In this document: in pieces, positions 7,936 to 14,456 of the stretch
Layout of the letters: each line of letters starts with the position of its first letter
Position numbering within the stretch: position 1 is the stretch's first letter
Virus record (IMG/VR): IMGVR_UViG_3300045971_001051
Span: 1 to 29,199 of that record
Length of the DNA stretch: 29,199 bases
From: a virus
Direction: 5' to 3' (one strand)
Program-made: the position numbers and the translations under genes
Notes under the pieces: model-generated
The model's input: only the letters and a program-made list of their open reading frames with translations
What the model was told of the DNA's origin: nothing
Databases searched by the model: none

Positions 7936-8994
7936 ATGAGCCAGGGAATTAAAATACCATTGGATTTTATGAATACCGGCAGGATCATCAACCTACCGGA
8001 TGGCGTTGATCCACAGGATGCAGCTACTGTGGCGCAGTTAGGCGGCGGCGGAGGTGGTGCAGTAACGTCTGTAAATGGAGCTACTGGTGTAGTAGTACTT
8101 GATACCGATGATATCAACGAAGCCACTAATCTTTATTTTACTCAGGCAAGGGTTTTATCTACTATTCTTGCTGGCCTGTCTGCTACAAATAGTACCATAT
8201 TGGCTACGGATACCATATTGCAGGCATTTAATAAGGCACAGGGCCAAATCAGTGATATCATTGCCAACTACCTTCCGCTATCTGGTGGAACGTTGAGCGG
8301 ATTTTTAAACCTGCATGCCGACCCAACCAATGCCCTGCATGCAGCAACAAAATCGTATATCGACAATCTGCTAACTGGCATTACCTGGAAACAGGAAGTA
8401 AGAGCAGCCACTACCGGTAACATCACTTTATCAGGCTTGCAAACTATTGATGGTATTAGCTCTTTAGCAGATGCCCGCTACCTGGTTAAAAACCAAACAA
8501 CACAAACAGAGAATGGCATTTATTTAATGAAGTCTGGCGCCTGGGTACGTACTGATGATGCAAATACCACGCTTGAAATTGAAACAGCTACCGTATTGGT
8601 TAGGCTGGGAACATTGAACCACGATACGCAATGGACCTGCACCAATGCCAATGAACCGGTTATTGGAACTGATGCCATAACATTTGGACAAATTTCGGCT
8701 GGAGGAACTTATACCAATGGCACTTATTTAAAACTGGTAGGAAACGTTTTCGATATTGATTTTACAACCTTTACTACTGCCAATGTAGTTGAGGGATCCA
8801 GTTTATATTTTACCAATGCCAGGGCTATTGCTGCTACTTTAACCGGGTATGTTTCTGGTGCTGGTGCAATCACTTCGGCAGATTCTATTTTATCGGCCAT
8901 TCAAAAACTGGATGGTACATCTAATGTACTAGCCACACAGATCGGTACCATACAGGTAGGGAACAATCTTTTTAACTATTATAATTTTCGATAA
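7936..8994 (+). CDS. tail fibre-like protein with repeated YFTxAR units
   Basis: A 352-residue fibre-like protein, paralogue of the protein at 4928: it shares the NLPDG-x2-PQDAATVAQL linker (residues 19-35) and the YLVKNQTTQTENGIYL module. It adds a Gly stretch (36-41), two YFT-x-AR units (near 67 and 290), each followed by a Dxxl-x-A-x2-K segment, and a second fibre linker (ALHAATKSYIDN) typical of phage tail fibres. The paralogue's C-terminal tip domain is absent; instead it ends after YYNFR. A 36-bp AT-rich gap precedes it, and its stop overlaps the next ATG. Confidence 0.75.
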   Translation: MSQGIKIPLDFMNTGRIINLPDGVDPQDAATVAQLGGGGGGAVTSVNGATGVVVLDTDDINEATNLYFTQARVLSTILAGLSATNSTILATDTILQAFNKAQGQISDIIANYLPLSGGTLSGFLNLHADPTNALHAATKSYIDNLLTGITWKQEVRAATTGNITLSGLQTIDGISSLADARYLVKNQTTQTENGIYLMKSGAWVRTDDANTTLEIETATVLVRLGTLNHDTQWTCTNANEPVIGTDAITFGQISAGGTYTNGTYLKLVGNVFDIDFTTFTTANVVEGSSLYFTNARAIAATLTGYVSGAGAITSADSILSAIQKLDGTSNVLATQIGTIQVGNNLFNYYNFR

Positions 8995-9419
8995 TGGCCA
9001 TCAATACCAGCCCGATATTTACAAGAATACCAAACTGCCCCGGCGTAGTCATCAACGCTGCAAATACTGCCGGAGATGGAAGCGGTGCACTGTTTACAGT
9101 TTTTACCGCAGCTAGCGATAATTCATTGCTGCTAAAAGTGGTATTTACTGCAGCACAGGCTACCGTTGGCGCAAGTGCATTAAAGGTTATGCGTGTTTAC
9201 ATGACTGATACATCCGGAGCCAACCCAATTAAAATTGGTGAAATATTACTCCCGTTAATTACTGGAAGTAACACAGTAATCGGTGCGACAGCCACATTCA
9301 CATTTACCGATGGATTGCCCTTGAAATCCGGGCAAATAATTAAAGTTTCACAAAGCATTTATGCTTCTGCAGCTGATCAAACGCACGCCTACGCAGTTGG
9401 AGGCGATTACACAGTTTAA
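8994..9419 (+). CDS. small beta-rich virion protein
   Basis: A 141-residue protein that starts within the preceding stop (TAATG). It is rich in Ala, Thr and Val with regular beta-strand spacing (LLKVVFTAAQATVGASALKV, TFTFTDGLPLKSGQIIKVSQ), resembling small virion decoration or fibre-tip domains, but no family is certain. It ends one base before the 848-residue repeat protein, so the two are likely made together. Confidence 0.6.
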   Translation: MAINTSPIFTRIPNCPGVVINAANTAGDGSGALFTVFTAASDNSLLLKVVFTAAQATVGASALKVMRVYMTDTSGANPIKIGEILLPLITGSNTVIGATATFTFTDGLPLKSGQIIKVSQSIYASAADQTHAYAVGGDYTV

Positions 9420-9420
9420 T

Positions 9421-11967
9421 ATGAATAAAGGCTTTAAATTTTTCCCTCAAAAACTGTTTACCAAACCGGTAAAAATGCTCAATATTTCGGGCAGTTTTTT
9501 CGGCATGTCCAAACCGTCGGAAATTTTTTACAGCGTGAAAGACGGCAGCTGGAACGACGTATCTGTTTGGGAAACGGTAAGTGGTAGAGTTGGAAAAATA
9601 CCCTCTCTGAATGACGATGTGTACATCCACACAATGATAAACTGTGTAGTCGGGTTTCCATTTAAGTGTAACAATCTGTTCATAACCACAACTGGGGTGT
9701 TTTCAGGGAATAGTGTAACAGGAATAGCAGATACCTCTACCGTCTTTGGGAATCTAAAATGTGATGGCAGGCTATTAGCAACAAACAACATAGAGCTGGG
9801 CGGTTTGGATAACTACATAGACATGTCTAAAACTCAGAGTTTAGGCGTACTTAGCTATAATCGGTTTGGGGATCAGCCTATAATGCCAATAACCCATAAT
9901 GTGCTAAGAATAGCTGGCCCATCGGCTGGAAGTGGTAAGAAGTACTTAACAGCAAATACCACTTGTGCATCTTTTAGCACGGGAGTATCCAATAGCTACT
10001 TTGAAATTGGGCCCTATGATTTTACTTGCTTAGGCACTTTTAGCAACCAGGCGTACACTTCGTGTACTGGTAATGGTAAGATAACATTTGTGGGAGCTGC
10101 TACTTTTATTCAAACAATGGTAATAAGCGGAGCCCCCGACATAGAGTTTAGAGGCGGCATAACACAACACCCCGCGCCGGTAGCTTACGCAATAATATTT
10201 GCAGGGCAATTAGTAGATTCATCTAAGTGGTCGCAATCCGGTTTTGGGCAGATACGATTTACAACCAACAACCAAAATATAACACTCACCAATTTTATAG
10301 CACATTGCCCAATCATTGTGGATGCAGGCATAACGGTAACACTTACAGCAGGATCTTTACTACAGCTAAATGACTCCCTCAATGGAGTACATGCAACTAC
10401 CAGCCAGTTTATCAATAAAGGCACGGTGTATTTCAACAATGTTAGCAACTTCACGATGGCGACCGGAGTGTTTGACAAGGACACATTCGCTAATGTGGTA
10501 GGGTATATATTCAACGGAAGCATCACACTGCCCTATACTACCTACCAAGGGCTGTACATAGCTGGCACCGGTATAAAAACTCAGGCCAGCGGAACAAATA
10601 CGATCGCAACTACATTGAATATCGTTACTGGTGCAACTCTTACAAGTGCCGGGAATACTTCAGTAGGAGGTGTAACAACTTTGAATGGTACGCTAAATTT
10701 AACTTCCTTTGACTGGCAATTCAATGGAATTAATGCCACAGCAGGTTCACCACTTTTAACCAAAACTGGAGCAGGTAATATTTTATGGACTGGCACAATC
10801 AACTTTCTAAATGGAGGCATATCATTTACAGGTAACCCGAATGTAGAAGTAAGGAATGGCTTTACACTTGCAAATTTCACCAATGTAAGCGGTACAGGAA
10901 CATGGAATTTTACCACAAATAGCCAGACCATAACCCTTGCAAGCATACTTTATGCCATCCAAGACATGGTAATCACCGGAGCTATAACCATTACAAATGC
11001 TTCTTCAACAGGCACATGGCAGATCAATAATTCACTTGATGGAACGGCAGCTGGTAGTTCCTTTATCAACAAGGGTAGATTATACTTTAATACAACGAAT
11101 GCACCTTTCGCAACAGCAGGAAGCCTCGATTATCTTACTTTTAATACTAACACCATTGGATATGTAATGGATGCAAATTTTACATTGCCGTCTACTTCAT
11201 ATTGGGGATTATACATCAGTGGTAAAGGGGCGTTCACAAAAACTCTATCGGGGAATACTACCATTCAAGGCGTATTTACAATGGCTCATACCGGCACAAA
11301 CTCCGTATTAACAGTATTCGATTTAAGCACATACGATTTTACTGTAAATGGCACCTCTTCCATCTCTGGTAATGGTTTCATTAGAAAAGCTTCAGCCGGA
11401 AACATCCTGTTTCTTAGCAATGTTGCATACTTAGTGTCCACTTTTACAGTAGACTTTAGCGGTGCTGTTAATACCGAATATAGAAATGGGCTTCAATTAT
11501 TGGGAACAAGCGGAGGGGCACCAGCATTTACAGGAACAAATACCATAGTGTTCAGTACAAATAATCAGGCCATATTTGTCTCTAACCTGATAACCGCAAA
11601 CTTTGGAAGCAACAATCTTCTCATATCAGGAGCGATAACCTTATCACATACATTTACGAGTAATGATCTGCTAACCCTGAACGGAACAATTACAGGAAAC
11701 AACGCTGCCAGTAAATTCGACAATCAGGGTACTACAAACTACAAAAACGCAGCACAACCAATGTTAACTGGATTACTTGAATGTAATGCAGCAGCAAATA
11801 CATGGATATATGGCAACGGAAATCAGGCTGTAAAAGGTGGTACATACAGAACGCTGACATTGAACGGAACAGGTGTTAAAACATTGCAGGGTAATGTGGT
11901 GGTAGCAACTCTTTATACACTAACAGCGCCGGCAACTTTAAACTTAAACGGATTTACTAGAACATAA
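9421..11967 (+). CDS. large repeat beta-solenoid-like tail protein
   Basis: An 848-residue protein. ATG 9421 is chosen over the in-frame ATG at 9361 because it sits one base after the preceding stop. Residues 41-70 hold a motif recurrent in Bacteroidota surface proteins (GSWNDVSVWE, then PSLNDDVYI). From about residue 240 the chain holds three diverged copies of a roughly 215-residue unit: F-x-TN-x-Q-x-I recurs near 280, 497 and 711, and the E-x-RNG strand near 241, 475 and 685. The last copy is shorter. Units of this kind usually form stacked beta coils. Codon use is richer in ATA, ACA and AAC than in its neighbours, which hints at separate acquisition. It is probably a receptor-binding or surface-degrading spike, but no catalytic residues can be identified. 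Confidence 0.65.
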   Translation: MNKGFKFFPQKLFTKPVKMLNISGSFFGMSKPSEIFYSVKDGSWNDVSVWETVSGRVGKIPSLNDDVYIHTMINCVVGFPFKCNNLFITTTGVFSGNSVTGIADTSTVFGNLKCDGRLLATNNIELGGLDNYIDMSKTQSLGVLSYNRFGDQPIMPITHNVLRIAGPSAGSGKKYLTANTTCASFSTGVSNSYFEIGPYDFTCLGTFSNQAYTSCTGNGKITFVGAATFIQTMVISGAPDIEFRGGITQHPAPVAYAIIFAGQLVDSSKWSQSGFGQIRFTTNNQNITLTNFIAHCPIIVDAGITVTLTAGSLLQLNDSLNGVHATTSQFINKGTVYFNNVSNFTMATGVFDKDTFANVVGYIFNGSITLPYTTYQGLYIAGTGIKTQASGTNTIATTLNIVTGATLTSAGNTSVGGVTTLNGTLNLTSFDWQFNGINATAGSPLLTKTGAGNILWTGTINFLNGGISFTGNPNVEVRNGFTLANFTNVSGTGTWNFTTNSQTITLASILYAIQDMVITGAITITNASSTGTWQINNSLDGTAAGSSFINKGRLYFNTTNAPFATAGSLDYLTFNTNTIGYVMDANFTLPSTSYWGLYISGKGAFTKTLSGNTTIQGVFTMAHTGTNSVLTVFDLSTYDFTVNGTSSISGNGFIRKASAGNILFLSNVAYLVSTFTVDFSGAVNTEYRNGLQLLGTSGGAPAFTGTNTIVFSTNNQAIFVSNLITANFGSNNLLISGAITLSHTFTSNDLLTLNGTITGNNAASKFDNQGTTNYKNAAQPMLTGLLECNAAANTWIYGNGNQAVKGGTYRTLTLNGTGVKTLQGNVVVATLYTLTAPATLNLNGFTRT

Positions 11968-11978
11968 AATTTAAAACC

Positions 11979-12407
11979 ATGGCAGCAAACACGACAGTAA
12001 ATATCGGCTTACAAGCAAGAGATTGGGAACTTTTATTTGGTATCATATTCAATACCGGAGATATAGACATGCTTGAATTGCAATATGCCCTGAGTGCAGT
12101 TTATCGAAACCCGGCAACAAAACCAACCGTAAATACCCAGGTTGTAACTGTTGCAACCATTGAAAGCACCTTAATAAGAATTGCAGAATTTCTTAACGGC
12201 AATACGGTTAAACAAGTTGATAAGGATTTGGGAGCTGCATCACCGTATTTAAGAATTATGACTGCTGTAAGGGCTGCAAATAATGTAGCAGACAACTATA
12301 TCTCTAATACATTAGCTACTGCAGACAATAATTACCAGGGCATCAAAGATGCATTAAGAGCAAATGGTAGAAAATACATTATGATAGCTCAATATGATGG
12401 TCAATAA
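11979..12407 (+). CDS. unknown helical protein of the tail block
   Basis: A 142-residue protein that, unlike its upstream neighbours, looks mainly alpha-helical (ARDWELLFGIIFNTGDIDML, STLIRIAEFLNGN). No family recognised and no membrane or signal segment. It starts 11 bases after the repeat protein, and its end overlaps the alternative starts of the next membrane protein. It marks the change from fibre genes to small accessory genes. Confidence 0.6.
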   Translation: MAANTTVNIGLQARDWELLFGIIFNTGDIDMLELQYALSAVYRNPATKPTVNTQVVTVATIESTLIRIAEFLNGNTVKQVDKDLGAASPYLRIMTAVRAANNVADNYISNTLATADNNYQGIKDALRANGRKYIMIAQYDGQ

Positions 12408-12408
12408 A

Positions 12409-12690
12409 ATGTTAGTCCAGGCCATCATATTATCTCTTCAAATAACTGCTGTTTACATCGTGTTTCAGCAGGGCATGCTGTTGGGTGATGTGAAGATAAA
12501 GGCAGCTAATTATTTCGATAAATATTTGGGGCCAACCAAAAGCCGGTACGTGCAAAAACCGATTTGGGATTGCCTTATGTGCATGGCCAGTGTATGGACC
12601 ATTATTTTAACGCTGTCGTTTAATATTCCACTGATGCTGCTGGTATGTGGGATTAATACTTTAATTGATAAAATCATTCATCATGAATAA
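12409..12690 (+). CDS. small membrane protein with CxxC-x3-W motif
   Basis: A protein of about 93 residues with a hydrophobic segment at the N-terminus (AIILSLQITAVYIVF) and another near the C-terminus (VWTIILTLSFNIPLMLLVCG), separated by a polar stretch. DCLMCMASVW gives a C-x2-C-x3-W signature before the second segment, as in DUF1360-like membrane proteins. ATG 12409 is chosen because it gives the same TAAAATG junction seen at 20374 and 23156; ATGs at 12394 and 12397 are alternatives overlapping the upstream gene. It overlaps the next small gene by 8 bp. A holin-like or superinfection role is possible but unproven. Confidence 0.6.
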   Translation: MLVQAIILSLQITAVYIVFQQGMLLGDVKIKAANYFDKYLGPTKSRYVQKPIWDCLMCMASVWTIILTLSFNIPLMLLVCGINTLIDKIIHHE

Positions 12691-12823
12691 AATCATTGAA
12701 TTTTTAAAGCAGCGGGAAAATATAATCTCTCTTAAAAGTGAGGTATTGAACTTTAAAATCAGTATCTCAAACGGGGAAACCGCCATCCTGATAATACTGG
12801 CCATTATAACAATTATTTTATGA
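12683..12823 (+). CDS. 46-residue single-pass membrane protein
   Basis: A short gene with a charged helix at the N-terminus (KIIEFLKQRENI) and a strongly hydrophobic C-terminus (AILIILAIITIIL) predicted to cross the membrane. It begins inside the end of the upstream membrane protein gene, and its TGA overlaps the next ATG (ATGA), so it is flanked by two coupled junctions, which supports it as real. The tail-anchored layout could suit a small holin, antiholin or tail-linked membrane protein; no family recognised. Confidence 0.6.
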   Translation: MNKIIEFLKQRENIISLKSEVLNFKISISNGETAILIILAIITIIL

Positions 12824-13038
12824 GAGAGATATTGGAAACTGCGGGCTGGGTGATGTATTATAACTGCAATACCTGCGGTGGAAACAAGCAGTATTTTAAT
12901 AACCTGTCCAAGCCTGGATATGAAATAAGGACCAGGCCAAAGAATAACACTTTTAGCGTCGTGCTAAATAACCGGATAGTTGCCGGACCTTTTTGGGGCT
13001 ATCAGCTGGAGCAAAAAATAACTGAGTATGTGCCTTAA
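12820..13038 (+). CDS. small CxxC protein, unknown
   Basis: A 72-residue soluble protein with a C-x2-C pair (CNTCGG at about 16-21) that could bind metal with other ligands, though only one pair is present. The rest looks like a small beta domain (FSVVLNNRIVAGPFWGY). It is coupled to both neighbours: ATGA with the gene before and an 11-bp overlap with the gene after. Function unknown. Confidence 0.6.
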   Translation: MREILETAGWVMYYNCNTCGGNKQYFNNLSKPGYEIRTRPKNNTFSVVLNNRIVAGPFWGYQLEQKITEYVP

Positions 13039-13240
13039 AGTATACAAATGCGGCAGCCGGGTAATTACAAAGTTGAATGCCATTGAGGCGATTATAACTG
13101 GTGTTACCATTCGCTTTGCGGCCGTGCAATATGAGCTGAGTTATTTTGACAATAAGGAATACAAAACTGCCTGGCTGAATGAAAATGAATTTGATGTAAA
13201 GGATGAATATGCGACTCAAAAAATCGGATTTAATAAATAA
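13028..13240 (+). CDS. small beta-barrel-like protein, unknown
   Basis: A 70-residue protein with the strand pattern of a short SH3-like barrel: CGSRVITKL, AIITGVTIRFAAVQYELSYF, then TAWLNENEFDV. Such small proteins occur in many phage accessory cassettes, but no specific family is claimed. It overlaps the preceding gene by 11 bp and stops 3 bp before the next start. Confidence 0.6.
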   Translation: MCLKVYKCGSRVITKLNAIEAIITGVTIRFAAVQYELSYFDNKEYKTAWLNENEFDVKDEYATQKIGFNK

Positions 13241-13243
13241 TAT

Positions 13244-13552
13244 ATGGCAAAAAAGCTAAGTAAGGACGATGAAAAGACACTGAGAATATTTGCCAGTGAT
13301 TTACCGATGGTGATGAATGCCACCATGGAGACGCATGTTTATACCGGTGCTGAGCTGATTGAAATGGAACTGGTGGAAAAAGGTGTGAAGGTGGATCCTG
13401 ATCAGTTGTATCCTTACAATATGCCGGTGCAAATTGCAAGCAACCATTACCGGCAGCTTAAACGTGCCTGGCTAAAACATGGGCAGGATGGATTGACCTG
13501 TTATTTAAAAGGGATACGGAAACTGATTGAGGAACAAAATATAGAGGTATAG
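13244..13552 (+). CDS. unknown protein before the tail chaperone gene
   Basis: A 102-residue, mostly helical, charged protein (LSKDDEKTLRIFASDLP, then YRQLKRAWLKHGQDGL). No known motif or membrane segment. It is the last gene of the small accessory group; a 66-bp gap holding a direct repeat follows before the tail chaperone gene. Confidence 0.6.
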   Translation: MAKKLSKDDEKTLRIFASDLPMVMNATMETHVYTGAELIEMELVEKGVKVDPDQLYPYNMPVQIASNHYRQLKRAWLKHGQDGLTCYLKGIRKLIEEQNIEV

Positions 13553-13556
13553 CGGT

Positions 13557-13583
13557 ACTGAATTTCTGAAGAACTGAATTTCT
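13557..13583 (+). repeat. direct repeat ACTGAATTTCT, two copies
   Basis: ACTGAATTTCT occurs at 13557-13567 and again at 13573-13583, a 16-base period, in one of the few gaps of the tail block. It could be a regulator half-site pair for the downstream chaperone and tape measure genes, or a leftover of a local duplication. Confidence 0.45.
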
Positions 13584-13618
13584 AAAACAAACATTTTTTA
13601 CAGTTATAAAAATCGATT

Positions 13619-14239
13619 ATGCATAAAGTAGAAATTAAAGAAGGCATCAATCCAAAGGATTTTTTCCCGGATGCGAAACATATCATCATCTATGCGTTTA
13701 CGATTGGTAACCGGCATTACTTCCGCTTTGATGATCCGTTGAATACGCCTTATGACCGAGCGCTTAAATGCCTGGTATATTATAAGGAGCTGGACATGAA
13801 CTGCGACCGGGTATTTTTAAAGGCGCATACCGAAGCCATTGACAATATGCTAATGAAAGGTAAGTTTTCGCTGGCTGATCTGATGACGGTGAAAACTTTG
13901 AATGAACAATTAAAGCAACGCCTTGAACTACCAAAAGAGCCGGATTTAATGTACAAACTGGCCAGCGTAGTTTTCTTTGATCAGTTTGAGAAGCCGACTG
14001 TGTACGAATTTAAATACGGTGAAAGCAAGATTCATTTTTGGAAGAAAAACACCAGCCTGACAGATTTTTTTTTGAGCAGTCCTTTGAGGGAATTGATACC
14101 TTATTTAGAATATGCAGAGAGCAGTTTAACTACGTTTTCCCAGATGACAGAAAAGGTATCGCAACAGCAATTGGATTATCTATTGCCACTGCTATCGGAA
14201 ACACAGAAAATGGCCTTATCAAACAAAGAAATATTGTAG
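13619..14239 (+). CDS. tail assembly chaperone, frame-0 product
   Basis: A 206-residue protein just upstream of the tape measure gene, the standard place for tail assembly chaperones (lambda gpG/gpGT type), which load onto the tape measure during tail assembly. The first 150 residues (YAFTIGNRHYFRFDDP, then MLMKGKFSLADLM) look like one folded domain. After the nine-T run at 14065-14073 this frame continues for 55 residues to TAG at 14237-14239, while the -1 frame opens a better-looking C-terminus. Both products may be made, the longer through frameshifting, as known for this protein class. Function is inferred from position and frame structure, not from sequence identity. Confidence 0.7.
   Translation: MHKVEIKEGINPKDFFPDAKHIIIYAFTIGNRHYFRFDDPLNTPYDRALKCLVYYKELDMNCDRVFLKAHTEAIDNMLMKGKFSLADLMTVKTLNEQLKQRLELPKEPDLMYKLASVVFFDQFEKPTVYEFKYGESKIHFWKKNTSLTDFFLSSPLRELIPYLEYAESSLTTFSQMTEKVSQQQLDYLLPLLSETQKMALSNKEIL
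14065..14073 (+). other. T9 slippery run, candidate -1 frameshift site
   Basis: Nine T residues place the heptamer T TTT TTT in the frame of the chaperone gene (codons TTT 14066-14068 and TTT 14069-14071). A -1 slip gives a further TTT and then GAG, entering the frame open to 14346. This is the canonical X-XXY-YYZ form. Transcriptional slippage on the T-run, or an undercalled T in the assembly, would give the same fusion. Confidence 0.65.
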
Positions 14240-14346
14240 CGGCAAGTTTGAATGGACTGAACATTCAGGACTTTACTATTTATGAATTTTACTGGCATTT
14301 AAATGAGCTGATAAAACAAGCTGTAAAGGCCAAGAATAAAAAATAG
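14071..14346 (+). CDS. -1 frame extension of the tail chaperone
   Basis: This frame is the -1 continuation of the chaperone gene after the T9 run; the fused product would be about 242 residues. Its 91 codons look coding, especially the end (LNIQDFTIYEFYWHLNELI). An ATG at 14038 could start it alone, but that would place 11 codons inside the upstream domain in another frame and is less likely. It is followed by an A6 run (14338-14343) and TAG at 14344-14346, after which the reading seems to shift again. Confidence 0.6.
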   Translation, partial: FEQSFEGIDTLFRICREQFNYVFPDDRKGIATAIGLSIATAIGNTENGLIKQRNIVAASLNGLNIQDFTIYEFYWHLNELIKQAVKAKNKK

Positions 14347-14450
14347 ACTTTTTAAAATATATTCCTATTGATAAAGAAATTATCTTTGAGAATACAACAC
14401 AATACCTGGCACCTTCATCTGTGCAATACTTTCTCCCAACTGGCAAATGA
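14343..14450 (+). other. open coding-like stretch without a start; possible further -1 extension
   Basis: Reading from 14343 gives 35 protein-like codons (IDFLKYIPIDKEIIFENT, later YLAPSSVQYFLPTGK) that end in TGA at 14448-14450, only 6 bases before the tape measure ATG. No ATG, GTG or TTG opens this frame after its upstream stop at 14337. A -1 shift at the A6 run would attach it to the preceding segment and give a 277-residue protein. This would also remove the otherwise unusual 110-bp gap before the tape measure gene. One missing A in the assembly would look the same. Confidence 0.5.
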
Positions 14451-14456
14451 ATTTCA

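Noticed and set aside
4321-12407. Possible diversity-generating retroelement target in the fibre genes
   Set aside because: No reverse transcriptase gene or template-like repeat of a fibre gene end is found in the window.
14038-14346. Independent gene starting at ATG 14038
   Set aside because: The first codons lie in another frame inside the chaperone domain; entry by a -1 shift at the T9 run explains the frame better.
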